Shown: piece by piece, positions 11,451-24,120 of the stretch
Numbering within the stretch: position 1 is the first letter of the stretch
Layout of the letters: the number at the start of each line of letters is the position of its first letter
Source: Anastrepha obliqua
Lineage: Eukaryota; Arthropoda; Insecta; Diptera; Tephritidae
Reading direction: 5' to 3'
Length of the DNA stretch: 64,000 nucleotides
Assembly (NCBI RefSeq): GCF_027943255.1
Contig: NC_072897.1
Span: forward strand, 58,614,406 to 58,678,405
The notes under the pieces: generated by a model
What the model saw: only the letters and a program-made list of their open reading frames with translations
Database searches by the model: none
What the model was told of the DNA's origin: nothing
Translations under genes and position numbers: made by a program

Positions 11451-14239
11451 ACTCCATTGGAAAAAGTATCTCCAATCTGAACTTTATTACCGTACCTTGT
11501 AGGGAAACTTTTTAATACACCATGACTTTTGCGAAACACCTTACAAGTGAGTATATTGGAATCAAAAAAGTCAGTGAGTGGAATTTGTATTAAGGCAGGG
11601 CTCAATTAGAACAAATATATCGCTATCAATGTGCGAACTTATTTCAAAAAGTAATTGTGTTCTTAAATAAGATTAATTTTTAAAATAGATTTTCATTAAT
11701 TGAACTGAAATATTGCACTGGTATTTTTTGTTTATTTCACAGTGATTAGTTCTGATTTCCCTTAATTTGATAAAAGGAGTTCAGGAATCATCATTAGCAT
11801 AGCTTTAACTATTTAGTTTAAAATTAATTATCGAATCACTCTTACTATTTTGGACTAAGTAGCCATTGGAATAGTAAAGTCATCACTCGACGAACAAAAA
11901 AACGAATACACGATTAGGTAATAGTTGAAGCGTTCGAGAGAAAATTCCTTGGGAAAATGTATGACGCTTCCCTAATTAGCTAAGCCGTAAGTAACTGGAA
12001 TTATAAACAGTATGTACTGTATTAAGATTACGACGATATTCGGAGAGTTCACATTGGACAAAAAACACAGATGATTAACTCCAATCCTCATTGGTAAATC
12101 CTCAACGTTTGAAGCATTTTTATGTATATTTACTATAGTAATAAAGAAATATTTGTTTTGCATTTACATATAAACCTTTAATTGGTAATTTTGCTAGTGG
12201 AACAATTCTATTTACCCTCGAACTAGTATGATTTTTTCTATCAAATACTTACTCATAGAAATAAATACATGTTTGTTCCCTTGATTTTTTTTTTTCAAGT
12301 ATTCTTTTCTATTTTTATATGCTTTTTCAGGCAACATAAGAAATTTTCGTTTTGATTTTCCAACTTCCTCAGTGATCTAATTCTGTCAAATTTTTTCATA
12401 ATAAAAGATACATATTTGTTAATTCGTTTTTTGTGACAATAGGTATGTGCTTGGTATATTGCTCTGACAAACTGATAGCTAGTCGGCAACACAGTTCAAT
12501 AGCGACTGAAAACTATATATTTAATGCATATTGTTTTAAAATTATGATTTATGTTCTTAAATTATTTTTTATTTTACGCCTTACTTATGCGTTATTGACA
12601 AAATGCATAAAAGAGTTAAGTACAAATTTCGATCAGCTCATTTATTTAGCTCCATGATACAGTTATAAATCGACAACTGGTGTACTGCGCTGGTGAACTA
12701 AAATCTAACTGCGTTGTTAATTATTTTACTTTTAAGCTTTGCTGGAAAAGATACTTTAGCACGTGCCTCGTATAGATTAAGATATTTGTTATAGCTTAGT
12801 TCAGTCACTCGAAGAGGTCTACTCAGGGGGTCAGTCGGAAACTTTGCACCAATCATTATTTTAGCTTCCCACTTACTGTACTATAGGGAGTTTTAAATAT
12901 AAAGTACGTACGCGAATGAGTCCAGTTTTATATGAAGGAGTCTGGGTAGACTCAAATCGTGGACTTAGAATTACCCACAGGCATAGCGGCATATTTTTTT
13001 GATTGTTCTTTGGTTTGTTTCAATATTAGAAAGCGCACTGCGTTCGCGTTTTTACCACCGAGTTGTCCATATTAAAAGCAATCGCTTACCTAAATATTTG
13101 AAGTGTATCTTCTCTTTCACAAATACAAAATGATAAAATTTATTTATACACATGTATATTATATTGAATAAACAATTGCCAGGTTTTATTGCTCCACGTT
13201 TAGTTTCGCTGTAAGTGTGTGATTATGCATGCCATACTGACGAAAGTTTCGGCATTCGGAGTTGACATAAAGCTATAGGTCTATCCATTTGCGGAACAAT
13301 TTATGAGGATGTGTAAGCTATTCAATTTTAAATAATAATCACATGTAAATATGCACATATATATAAAAAGCTTTTTGACAGGTAATTTGCCAGTTAAATT
13401 TTCTGTAGCAAATATTAAACATATCAGCTTGTATTTTTTCCGTTTTCTAATTTTGTATACAGCAAGACCCAAGAATTTTTCCCCTTGCTGTTACCAGCAG
13501 TATTTACTGCGGCACTCAACAATATTAATTTTTCTGTATGCATTTTACGAATGATGTTCGTAAAATTCATACTTTCAGTTTTGCCGCGTAAATATTTTTG
13601 GCATCTTTCATAATGCACTAACACAATCAAAGACAATACATTCTCTATAGGGAAACCCACTTGTTCGGAGAACTAGGGCACTTCTAGTGAGTTTAAATAC
13701 TAGCTTCCAAATGATAAACGAATGCAAATTTAATGGTTCATATTTTCTGATACATAAAAAGAAGTGATGCAAGAACTTATATACTCGTATATTGCATGTG
13801 TAAAATCAGGCCATCTCTTCACAACTACCCGAATCATCAGCTCACTATGACAATGGCCAAAAGCAACTTACAATGAAGCCACGGTCTTAATAACAGAACA
13901 GTTGGTTCACTACTTGAGGACTTTCCAGCGGGGTATATACATAACTAATACTGTTATCAGTAGAACTCAGGAGTCCAGTACGCATTTGAAAGGTGGATTA
14001 CTCAGTCTTAATTGACAATCCTGTGAGAGCAGGCTCACTGATAAGGTTTAATAATTTTAAAGTTGGGAAGTAAGTTTTTAACTAAAAATTTTATCTTGCC
14101 AGCAGTAAAACAATAACATTTATGTGCAGCCCAAGGAATGATTCCTTCATTTTTTCATTCCAATTTGACACTTTTTGACAATATCAGTATTTTGTTTTAC
14201 TTTGCGTCTGGTATATTTTGCTTTTATTAAAAAAAAAAC
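11451..14239. other. AT-rich DNA without recognised genes
   Basis: Short frames here (for example 11,972-12,163, 13,281-13,660) have the Asn/Lys/Ile/Phe-rich composition of random AT-rich DNA and match no family. No SINE, LINE or transposase motif was found. It could be host intergenic or intronic sequence. Confidence 0.5.
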
Positions 14240-14455
14240 TAAATGAACAATTGGCTCGTACACTTCTGTTAGGTGTTTGGTCGAGCTCCCCCTCCTATTT
14301 GTGGTGTGCGTTTGGGTGTTATTCCACAAATATACCTACAGTTTTAAGGCGACTCTGAACGGCAAATGGTTTTTATGAGGAGCTTTTTCATGGCAGAATA
14401 CACTCGGAGGTTTGCCAAAGCCTGCCGAGGGGCGACAGCTATTAGCTTTTTTTTA
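14240..14455 (-). repeat. tRNA-derived SINE, partial, reverse orientation
   Basis: Reverse complement of the SINE body: CGAGCTCCCCCTCCTATTTG, GTGGTGTGCG, a diverged middle, then GAGCTTTTTCATGGCAGAAT and CACTCGGAGGTTTGCCA, ending near the CGAGGGGCGAC block. The tRNA-like head and tail are absent or decayed, and it is more diverged than the plus-strand copies. Confidence 0.8.
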
Positions 14456-17218
14456 TTACAGCCAACAAAATTTTTCATCAGCTACACGGTACTTTGGAAT
14501 TGCAGCTGAATATCTCAAACTCAAGCAAATCAGATTAAAATTTGTCTCTTTATTTCTAAAATGTGATTGCATTAAATAATTGACGTGGTTTAAATCCGCT
14601 AATAAATGCAACGTTTCGCTATTTTCAACTACCCCTGGGGCAATTTGGAAGCGTTGTGGAAATTGTGAAAATTTAAGTAATGAACTAAGAAAGATCTATT
14701 AGCTTTAAATAAATACTTCAGTAAATACAGTTACATACTATTGCTAGGTTTTATTAAGTGTTATAAAGTTTTGTATTGAGATGAGAATTTGAACCAAAAT
14801 ATTTTAGGTTTGAGAGTTTTTAATGACCCTTCCGAATTTAATGACTGCTGCTTTCTAAAACAGAACAATATTGCAGGTTAATGCTATGATATTAACTGTT
14901 ACAGCATGGAACATAGAGTAAACTATCTTACCCCATATACACATACGTTTAAGTCCAGATTATACGCTAAATACTTCACCTGGTTTATGCTAAATTTGTG
15001 TGTGTTTAATAAATTCTCCCAAAAAAATTTTCTCTCGTTGGTTCATTTGCCTATCCGTCGATGCTAAATTATTGGCAGGCGACGCTTTATTCACTTTGGT
15101 GTGCCCCATCGTCAAATTTTATCTACACACTGTGCAAGTAGCGTTTTGAGATGTTAAAGGTGAGTATTATAAGCATATACATATTTTTCTTTTGATAATG
15201 AAACGGCAGATGAAGTAATAAAATTCTCCTCTCCAATGTGCTCTTATATTTTTATGATTGTTTTATTTTGTATTTTGCTATTGTTGATGTGTTGGTGCGT
15301 TTTCTTCTCTTCATAAACTTTTTATTTTTGTTTCCTTAGCATGCTTTTTTTATGATTTGTATTTAGCATTGTTAGTTGCGTTCATATTCAACACGGACAT
15401 ATAATTATTATTTCTAAGCTCTAAATTTTTTTTAGTATTCGTGAACTTATAACTATATTATTGGAAGAATTTGTACTGGGCAACCGCTATTTTTTCTGTC
15501 GTTTTATATACTTAAAACGGCCAAAGCTTGTTTGACGCTGGATATTCGAATAACGAAAATAAAAAAAGTTCTTTGTTTTAGAATACAAAATTAGTTCGTT
15601 ATTATTTTTCATGTATATTTTTATATCTATTGCACTTTATTATTGAATACCGTGTTAGTTTTAAAATTTAAATTTTAGCACGAACATTGGGTTTCAACAA
15701 CGACACAACATACATTTTGTAAAAGTGACTATTAATTTTGAAAAGGCTTTCGAGTGGTGTATCTTTATCCGGTCTTAAAAGTTTTTTGCCATATGAATAT
15801 TTAAAAAAAATAAACATTTTTCTCGTGAAAGTGATAGCTATACTTTAAAGTTCAAATAAACAAATCCAGTCTAAGATTTTCTGTAAATAAATATGTATGT
15901 ACTTTAAATCAAATACATGAAGTGTGAAATGGTTGCGAGAATCAAAAATGTTAATGCCTAAGTGTATCTACAATAGTAATATTTTATCAAAAGCCTTGCT
16001 ATAGATATTGTATATGAAAGAGTAAAATATTATCTTAAACCAAACATGATGTTCCCCATTTGCCTCAATTTATAGTGCCATCAAATGACATGATAGGTGG
16101 ATTTCTGCCAGTAATCGAAACCGTTATAGATTCCACGTATGCATTCCCGGGCTTTTGCATTGATGATGTGCAACAGAATTTGTGGGTGAGACAAATCAAT
16201 CATATGTGCTGACAAGTGGATATTATCGCTCAGAATATTGGAAACAGTTGAAAGCTCCCCATATATCTTTTATTTTTTTATTTTGTTATTTGGACTTATA
16301 ATAATAATAAACAACAATGTGGAACTGCAGCAAAAAATTGTTAACTAAAATGGGCTTCTAAAACATTAAAAAAATATAAAGTATACATGAAGAATAATAG
16401 TTACAACAAAAGAACACAGCGAAGGTGAGTAAAAAGCAAATGTTTGCTCGATGTGCAACATTATGCGCATATGCCTAAGTATCTAATCTAATCTAATAAT
16501 ATAAAGAAAAATATTGTAGCTGCATCGTTTTATATTATACCAAAAAGAGTACAGAAGGTAACGTACATTACGGAGCCAATGAGAACTTGCTCTAAAATCT
16601 CTAAATTTCTCAAAACCCACGGTGCTCATGGAATATCAAATAAAAAAGGATTTTTTTTTAAAGCGATAGGCTTTCAGCAGGCATTGACAAACCTCAAAGT
16701 GTATTTCTGCTATGCCTATGACGAAGGTTGTCTGCGCCTATTATATACAAATATAGTTTTATGTTACCTCCAAAGGACAGATGGTTCAAATAAGAAACTT
16801 CTTCATGGTAGAAATGCATTAGGTGGTTTACTATTGCCTTCCTAGGGCGGCCGTTGTTAAGATAATAAACTGTTTCTATCATTTGACGTTTCATGTCCAC
16901 CCTGGGTTTTGAACCACGGGCCACCAAAACGATAGTCGAGTCCAAATGCCCTCACTTACAAAACTTTTTAAGTAGGAACTATTGGCCTACCTACAAATTT
17001 GTATCGGGGGCACGCAGAATGACAAGGGGTCACCCACAATGACTTCTACCAAAGCTGCTATAACGAAAGGCTATTTGACTCAATGACTGACTTAAGGATG
17101 ACTGATGGTTTTCGTGCTGAGTGCTGGAAATAGTGTCAGCAAATACTCTCTACCTAACCTATCCCAAGTAACTCAAGATGTGCGTTACTAGCTTTTCAAG
17201 CAGTCTAAAATCCATTTG
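14456..17218. other. AT-rich DNA; no gene; weak SINE-like patch at 16.79-16.95 kb
   Basis: Mostly AT-rich DNA with no supported coding sequence. At 16,795-16,850 the sequence CTTCATGGTAGAAATGCATT and GGTTTACTATTGCC vaguely resembles the reverse complement of the SINE middle, and a GGTTTTGAACCAC motif lies at 16,903. This may be a very old relative and is not firm. Confidence 0.4.
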
Positions 17219-17510
17219 GCGGCCGCCCTAGCCGAATGGGTTGGCGCGTGATCACCATTCGGAGTTCAGAGAGAGCTTAGGTTCGAATCTCGGTAAAAGA
17301 CGAGATGACGAAGAAAAAGTTTTTTCTAATAGCAGTCGTCCCTCGGTGGCCAATGCCAAACCTCCTCATAAAAAATATCTGCCCTCCGGAGTCGGCTTGA
17401 AACTGTAGGTCCTTCCATTTGTGGAAAAACTTCAAGACGCACACCACAAATAGGAGGATGAGGGATTTCGGCCAAACACCCAAAAAGGGTCTACGCGCCA
17501 ATTATATATA
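17219..17510 (+). repeat. tRNA-derived SINE, full-length copy
   Basis: This is the best copy of the family in the window, about 290 bp. It starts GGCGGCCGCCCTAGCCGAAT. An A-box-like element TAGCCGAATGGGTTGG lies at 17,229-17,244 and a B-box GGTTCGAATCTC at 17,280-17,291, the spacing expected for a tRNA-derived RNA polymerase III promoter. The body has the TCTAATAGCAGTCGTCCCTC, CCTCCTCATAAAAAATATCT, GTCGGCTTGAAACTGTAGGT and GCACACCACAAATAGGAGGA blocks, and the tail is CTACGCGCCAATTATATATA. The tail runs directly into a mariner insertion. Confidence 0.9.
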
Positions 17511-18445
17511 TAGCGTTTTTCAGTAGGTGCGCTTCAACTTTTTTCCGATAGGGAGGGCGAACGACGCAATATTTTTTATTTTTTGCTTGTCATTTGTAAA
17601 CTCCATTAGTATACATTTCATCATGGAACGTTACACACCTTAGCAACGATTGCAAATCGTGCAAATTTTTTATGAAAATAATCGTTCTGTTGCTGCTACT
17701 TTAAGAGCATTACGGCCATTTTACGGTCCATTTAACAAGCCATCCTCAATGGCTCAATGGCTTTGTCAACAAGCAAAAAATGCGTTACTGGGCAGAAAGC
17801 AATCCACACGTGATTCATGAGGCACCGTTGCATCCCGAAAAAATCACTGTTTGGTGCGGTTTACATGCCGGCGGCGTAATTGGCCCATATTTTTTCGTTG
17901 ACGAGAACGATCGCCACGTTACTGTGAATGGAAATCGATACCGCGACATGATAAACGATTATTTTTGGCCGCAATTGAATGGTATGGACTTAGACGACAT
18001 GTGGTTTCAACAGGACGAGGCCACAAGCCACACAGCACACGCTACAATTGATTTGTTGAAGAGTAAGTTCGATGAGCGCATTATTTCCAGAAATGGACCG
18101 GTCGAATGGCCGCCGCGCTCGTGTGACTTGACGCCTCTAGACTATTTTCTTTGGGGTTATGTGAAGTCATTGGTCTACAGTAACAATCCGGCGACGATTT
18201 GTGAGCTCAGAGCCAATATTGAACGCGAAATTGCTGGAATTTTGGCCGATTTATGCAAGAGAGTGGTCGAAAATTGGGTTTAACGATTGGACTTCGTAAA
18301 ACGTGCACGCGGTGGTCATGCAAAAGAAATCGAATTTCATACTTAAATGTATATGTTCAAACTCGATAATAAAAAAAAATTAGTTAAAAAAGTCAAACCG
18401 TTTGTGTTTTATTCAAAAAAAAAGTTGAAGCGCTCTGACTGAAAA

Positions 18446-18451
<6 letters not shown>
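17511..18451 (+). mobile_element. DD41D mariner-like element, internally deleted, in a SINE tail
   Basis: Terminal inverted repeats of about 32 bp are visible: GCGTTTTTCAGTAGGTGCGC at 17,513 and, read inward from 18,449, GCATTTTTCAGTCAGAGCGC, both followed by TTCAACTTTTTT. TA dinucleotides flank both ends. The transposase begins near 17,623 (MERYTP, then a stop at 17,641). It is deleted between the N-terminal part (LRALRPFYGPFNKPS, about 17,705-17,745) and the core, and resumes at about 17,746-18,283. The core includes the second Asp (MWFQQDEATSHTAH; QQDGA has become QQDEA) and the third (RSCDLTPLDYFLWG); 41 residues separate them, hence DD41D. The stop at 18,281-18,283 is premature: the frame continues for about 20 residues to a conserved GGHAKEIEFHT end. 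Confidence 0.88.
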
Positions 18452-18484
<33 letters not shown>

Positions 18485-19139
18485 ATATTGGAATATATAT
18501 ATTGGCTCTAGGCTCTTGCTTTTTTTGCTCTTGCATCTTTCATAACCAATTTTAGCCCAGTTGTGTAAAATAAGGTATTAAATAACTTTGTAACGAGCTC
18601 TTGGCGGACTTACTTTGGCTCTGGTCATCAACACATCCGTGGAAGCGAGTTTGCCTTTGAGATAGCCAAAGAGGATGATTTGATGTTCTCAAGCGGTGAT
18701 TGGATTCAAATCCTCTTACAATTGACATATAAGATAATTTATATTCGCAACAAGGCGAAAAGGCTGATTTCACCTATACATGTTATTGCCAAATTTACAC
18801 TCATGAAAATCAACATGATATAGTTGAGTACTTTCTGCTTTCAGATATCTGCTTTAATGTATAAGATGCAGCTTTAGTATATAAGTGGTAGACCAATCTG
18901 AGAACGTTTGAGTAAATATCTCTATAGGATCTATCCAACTACACTCTCTACAACTTTTCCCCTTTTACCTACTGCACTTGGTGGTTTTAATACAGCCATT
19001 CGGGAATAATGCGTATGAAAGCGTGCTACTCGAGTGTTGGGTTCTTTACCGACCTTTATCTTATGCTATCGTCAGAAAATGAATGAAATGGATATAAAAA
19101 TAGTTTTCACTCTCCGGGGTAAATCATAACTAAGCCATT
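18452..19139. other. TA microsatellite then unassigned DNA
   Basis: A (TA)n run at 18,452-18,480 continues the SINE tail beyond the mariner. The rest holds no frame or motif that I can assign. Confidence 0.5.
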
Positions 19140-19715
19140 CATCACCCTATTTTCTTTATTTTGCGGTGCAATTGAATATGGCCTACGTACTCCGTGACAC
19201 TTGCTGGAAAAGTGATATTGGATAAGATAAGTCTGCTTATTTATACATACGTCCAATTAAATGAAAATGGGCTTCATCACTCCAAAGATAGTGTTTACCC
19301 TACGAAATTGATCCAACACTCTCTCGCATAACTTCGTAGGCATATTGTAATCGTGGCTTAAGTCCTCGTACGAATTGAATATTCAATATTTTCAGTTGTT
19401 CTCGTTGTTCGACTTGGCCTTAGCCGTACACTGTTTGTCACCGATCTTGTCGCATGGAACCTTCGTAGCCATGGACGGATGAAATCTTCATTTGAAGCAT
19501 CACCTAAACGTCGAATATTGTAACGTGAACGGCAATCAGTTGCACAAGAATCATTGGCCTTGAATACACGTATATTGCGAACGAACGTTGCTCACCTGTC
19601 CGTCCACTGCGACGTCATGACTAAAAAACCCGCACGATTAAGAAGTTATTCAACGATTAATACTTTAAATTTAACTCCTTATTCTGACACCTTGATACCC
19701 TGTATATGTGTTGCT
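19140..19715 (-). mobile_element. Tc1/mariner-superfamily relic, family B
   Basis: This shares long stretches with the element at 30,755-31,766 on the same strand, for example ATGAAAATGGGCTTCATCAC, CTCCAAAGATAGTG and CATCACCTAAACGTCGAATA. The minus strand encodes fragments around the first catalytic Asp region of the transposase. One end, ending at about 19,700 in ACCTTGATACCCTG, is a candidate terminal repeat similar to that copy's. The other end and the catalytic core are lost, and no frame is open. Confidence 0.65.
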
Positions 19716-19734
19716 TAACCACATTTTGTTTCAC

Positions 19735-21790
19735 AAAGTTGGTTGGTTGGTTTGAGTGGTGATTCTCCAAGAATACAATTAGCGCTTCCGTACCCATTTG
19801 TTGTCACATTCTCGCTACCAACAAGGTATACGAGTTATTCCTATACGACTATATCCAGTCTGTGCGATTGGGAAATCTTAAAAGGTTCTTTATGTCTGTA
19901 CCAGCCAGCTCTACCAGGTTCTCAAAAGACGGTTTTCCAAGGGTTAACAACTTGGTCTTCCATAGGGCAAGGCATTCGCAGAGGAAGTAGAAGATAGTTT
20001 TCTTATTCTCCTTATTATTCGTGTTAGGACACAGTTCTGATGTCATTATCACCGAATATTCGGCGTATGCCACCACTTTTACTTCACCTTTATTAAGTTT
20101 AATCGAGATTTTGGTTGTCACACATGACAAAAGAAGTGGAGTCCCTCTTAGTTATGTTGATATTTCCCATATTAGCTTTGAGGATCCTGGTAGAGATGAT
20201 CCAACTACTAATCCAATTGTCCACCTTTAAGTCTATCAGCGTCCACTGGGTGGCATCAGTATTAACGTTATTAAAATCACCTTCTATATCCCAGAATGTC
20301 GCTATGGTATGCTGTTTGGTTCTATTGTTCGAATTACCTCGTGCAACGCTGTCTTCGTAAATTTGCCTTTCAGGTACGGTAGTTGTGCAGTTCATATACC
20401 AGAACTCTCCAATGATCTTCTCAGGTGTATATCTAAACGCTTTTCAAAAATTTTTAAAATGAACGACGAGAGACTGATTTGTCTAAAATCCTTCGCCTAC
20501 CTATCTTTTGGTATGAAGACGGCTTTGACTAGTTTCCAACTATCTGAAATATGACTTAAGTTTAAACACACTTTGAAATGTCCCCTGACCAATTCTGACC
20601 AATAACAAAATACAGTCCAGGGTTTCCCGTAATATCTTTGGAATGATGCCACCAGGACCATAGTAATTATATCATAACATCTGTAAAATGCTGTTGATCA
20701 CATTGGCCTTATACTTCGACTCCCACTTTCGTGAGCGCGGCATCCCGGAAAATGAGTGTTTGGGAGAAATACTAGAGAGTCTTCTGTCGTAGCAGTTCAA
20801 GTACCATCTAGTTTCTTGTCCCTAGATACCCTTGAATGATCTGTAGAAAGTATACGACTAAATCTAGCAAAAACTCTAGAAGGTTCGATAAACGAACAAA
20901 ACTTTCTCCATCTCTCTCTCTTGACGCTCCCAATTGCCTTCTTGAACTGTCTCCGACTTTCTCTGTACACTTCCCAATTTCTTGTCGAGTAGCTGAGGTT
21001 AAAGGTTGACCCAGATTCTTCCCCTAGTTTTAAGAGCTCACTGCTGCACGAAGGTGGGTGAGTTTTTCTCTATATTTTTTAGAACAGGACGTTTTGTAGG
21101 CCCTACTACATAAATGTCTTTTCCAATGTTGTATCCCTACTCTCAAGGAGAGTTATTTGTTGGATCGGAATCTTTCCTATTTTGTTAATATAGTTATTAC
21201 ATTTCTGAACCTCTTTCTATTGGTTCTTAATGGATTTCGACGCGGTAAGGGAGGATCTACCTTAAGACTGTTCTCAGGTAGTACAGTAACGCCCATCCTC
21301 TGAAGTATTCCTACCAGGAAAAGTGAAAGGGGAAGTATTACCCCTGTTACATACCGACAACTTAGTTTTAATAATGAAATCATAAAAAGACCCACCTCAA
21401 TCATTAGTCTTAGAGATTCACCATAAAGCGTACCTCGCGTTGACGTCGTACGAGCCTCCTCGGACGGTACTGGCCGATCATGATCAGATTGAAGTAAGCA
21501 TGATGCTGACACTGTCAGTGACCTCCACTTCAACAGCCATCACATCCTGTGAACTAAACATTCTTTAGCTTCAATAAATGATAGCACTCGGTGCTCCTTA
21601 CCCTGGGCTCCTGAATTAAGACGATTTCGACGTGCTTTTCTGCCAGGAGAATGTTTTCCGTTATAGTCTGTTAATGCTGCATATTAATTTGGACAGCCTT
21701 TAAAACCATGTTCATTGATTTGCTTTTCTTGGTTCGGCGTCATCTAGCCGCATACTAGACAGCAGTTCGTTCGCACCGCCGACCTCACCC
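19735..21790 (-). pseudogene. LINE relic: endonuclease and RT, LOA/Jockey-like
   Basis: Minus-strand pieces run from the start of an APE endonuclease (KAVQINMQH .. ILLAEKHVEIVLIQEP, about 21,720-21,600) through a scrambled middle (21,533-21,177) to RT. RT fragments include FWDIEGDFNNVNT (about 20,290, FLDIEGAFNNV expected) and VVAYAEYSVIMTS (about 20,075-20,045), where the YADD catalytic pair has become AEY. The frame then reads on to LLRFPNRTDWI at about 19,849. A GGTTGGTTGGTTTG run at 19,739-19,752 may be the 3' tail read from the other strand. No RNase H is recognisable. Many stops and frameshifts make this one of the more decayed LINEs here. Confidence 0.7.
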
Positions 21791-22425
21791 TGCTCCTCCT
21801 CCAAATTTGCTGAACGGAATATATTAAGGTGGACCTTCCATGTGTCGAGCCGAATTTTTTCCCCAACTTTCTCCATTTGTCTAAAGTCTCTTCTGTGATT
21901 TAAAGGAGGAACGAGACGTTGTGCCTCTGCGGAGCCTCTGAGCTGTTCTGAATTTTGTCAATCGTGTTAATCAGGAAATGCAGATAACTCATTGAATGAA
22001 TTAATCATTGCTTTTGATAACACGGTAGCCCCGGAATATCTCCAGGTGACTGACCCTTCGAACTCGCCATGACATGTTCGACAACTATGCGAGTCAACCG
22101 TGCCTCAATCTCCAATCATGTGTCGAGCACTGGACGTTTCGTTTATCAATGCCTGTCTGTCCGTTTGCTTGTCTTGTCGTTTTGTCTGTGTGTCCGTTTG
22201 TCTGTCTGTCGTTGCTGTCAATGCGTCCGTCTGTTTTCTTATCGTTTTGTATGTGTTTTACTTCTTTTTGGCGGTTTATGAGTTTTTGTTTTGTTTAGAG
22301 TTCAGTTTATTTGTTTCGTATGGTTGGTTGTTGTTGTTATTGAAAGGGTTGAGTATTTCCACTGAAATAATCCTAATTAGGGACCAGCACCGTTTTACTA
22401 CCACTGTCCTCGTGTGATGACGTTT
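21791..22425. other. Unassigned; T/C-rich low-complexity patch
   Basis: The stretch 21,791-22,060 may be the 5' part of the preceding minus-strand LINE. At 22,143-22,340 the plus strand is rich in TGTCTGTCCGTTTG-type runs, which keeps several frames open by composition (Cys/Val/Leu/Phe-rich readings). I do not regard these as genes. Confidence 0.5.
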
Positions 22426-23574
22426 TTTGTTTGTTCTGAGTCAGTTTAGTTAGGTCCAAGTATATCAGCAAATCCTTTATCTCAATGTCTGTGATCTCAT
22501 TAATTTGCTGCAAGAAAGGCTTAGCGAGGAGCGGAGTCGTGCCCTAGGTAGCCCCGGATATTCACATAAGTAGTGGAAAAGACTTTCCTTCGCCCCTTCC
22601 GCTTGACAGCTTTTGCAGATAGGACTGAAGGGTAGGTTGATCCCCTACTTTCCAATGGCCTGTAAGGGTTGCAGTGATGCGTGAGATGTTTGGCCGAGAG
22701 TATCCTAACAGATCATTCCTCCTTTGGATTTTGTACGACGGTCATGTGTTTTTTTGTTATAATACATGTAGTTAATTGCTTCCATCTTTTTTCGGCTAAA
22801 GCATAAGGTGTGAAGCAATGGATGCTTTTAATGTGTTGAGTGGGGCGGAGACTGCCACCGCCTCTGCTATTTCTACTGTCGAACCTTTTCTTGCTAGCTC
22901 ATCTGCTATCTCATTTCCCGGTATGTTCCTATGACCGGGAATCCACATCAGTGTAATTTCAAGCCGATGACTAAGTAATTCTAGTTCCTCTCTACACTGT
23001 AAGACTAGCTTGGGTGAAATGGAGTTGGAGTCTAAGGTCTTGATATCTGCTTGACTGTCTGAAAAGATGGCTACGCTTGCACCAACTTCCTTGCAGAGTT
23101 TTAGTGATTTGCATACTTCTCTGATCGCTAGTAGTTCTGCCTGCAACACGCTGGCATAGTCAGGAAGTCTAATTGACTGGGATAGGTTGAGTAGCTCCGA
23201 ATTAAATCCAGCTCCCACACCACAGCTCATCTTAGAACCGTCAGTATATATTTCAATGTCGTATCTTCAAATCACCTTCCCTGTGTTCCATTCGGCTCTC
23301 GGTGGAGAACGTACCGTGAAGGCTTTCTTCAAGTTAAGGTCGGGGACTGTGTAGTCTGATCTGTTTTTGAGCAGTGGGGGTCCCCGTAGGGGGATCTTGC
23401 TGTGACCGTACGACCTTGTGGTCCAGCTTCCTATGTCTCTGAGTCTCACCGCGCTGCATGCGGCGATTGTCTTTATATGTAAATCTAATGGTTGCAGAAA
23501 AGTTAGTACATTGAGTGCTTCAGTAGGACTGGTGCTAAGCGCCCCTGTAGTTAAGATACACGCTGTCCTTTGTA
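22426..23574 (-). pseudogene. LINE 3' part: connection, RNase H and C-terminal knuckle
   Basis: This is the 3' half of a minus-strand LINE interrupted by a mariner. At 23,574-23,267 the thumb/connection reads QRTACILTTGALSTSPTEAL. RNase H spans about 23,240-22,796: VGAGFNSE, VLQAELLAIREV (catalytic Glu), FSDSQADIKTL (catalytic Asp) and WIPGHRNIPGNEIADELAR, so the active-site residues in these blocks are conserved. Downstream, 22,690-22,480, the tail with ATLTGHWKVGDQPT and DIEIKDLLIYLDLT is frameshifted. The first RNase H block (FTDGSK) is not clearly readable. The upstream half continues at 24,121. Confidence 0.82.
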
Positions 23575-24120
23575 TAGGGTTTTTCAGTAAGAGCGCTTCA
23601 ACTTTTGAACTTTTTTGAATAAAATACAAACGGTTTGACTTTTTTAGCTAATTTGTTTTTTTATTATCGAGTTTGAACATATAAATTTAAGTATGAAATT
23701 CGATTTCTTTTGCATGACCACCGCGTGCACGTTTTACGAAGTCCAATCGTTGAACCCAATTTGGGACCACTCTTTTGCATAAATCGGCCGAAATTCCAGC
23801 AATTTCGCGTTCAATATTGGCTCTGAGCTCACAAATCGTCGCCGGCTTTTTACTGTAGACCAATGACTTCACATAACCCCAAAACGGGACGGCTTGTTAA
23901 ATGGACCGTAAAATGGCCGTAATGCTCTTAAAGTAGCAGCAAAGAACGATTATTTTCATAAAAAATTTACACGATTTGCAATCGTTGCTCAAATGTGTAG
24001 CGTTCCCTGATGAAATGTATACTAATGAAGTTTACAAATGACAAGCGAAAAATAAAAAATATTGCGTCGTTCGCCCTCCCTATCGGAAAAAAGTTGAAGC
24101 GCACCTATTGAATAACCCTA
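23575..24120 (-). mobile_element. DD41D mariner-like element (546 bp deletion derivative)
   Basis: The terminal inverted repeats match the 17.5 and 36.6 kb copies: GGGTTTTTCAGTAAGAGCGC at 23,577 and GGGTTATTCAATAGGTGCGC read inward from 24,118, each next to TA (23,573-23,574 and 24,121-24,122). Only the two ends of the transposase remain. The N-terminus is at about 24,010-23,890 (start codon and LRALRPFYGPFNKPS), and the C-terminus is MKSLVYSKKPATICELRANI to IEFHT at 23,872-23,687. At the residue where the other two copies have a stop, this one has Gln (PNWVQRLDF), so it keeps the natural C-terminus. With most of the transposase gone it is non-autonomous. Confidence 0.9.

Noticed and set aside
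12000..14330. Several frames of 60-80 codons
   Set aside because: Lys/Asn/Ile/Phe-rich composition typical of random AT-rich DNA; no motif and no second exon.
17229..17291. tRNA gene (A and B boxes)
   Set aside because: The same head recurs in several loci joined to the same 200 bp body and TA tail, which is a SINE; no cloverleaf that would give a functional tRNA was found.
22069..22417. Three overlapping plus-strand frames rich in Cys, Val, Leu and Phe
   Set aside because: They come from a T/C-rich TGTCTGTCCG-type low-complexity stretch that leaves all frames open; no family resemblance.
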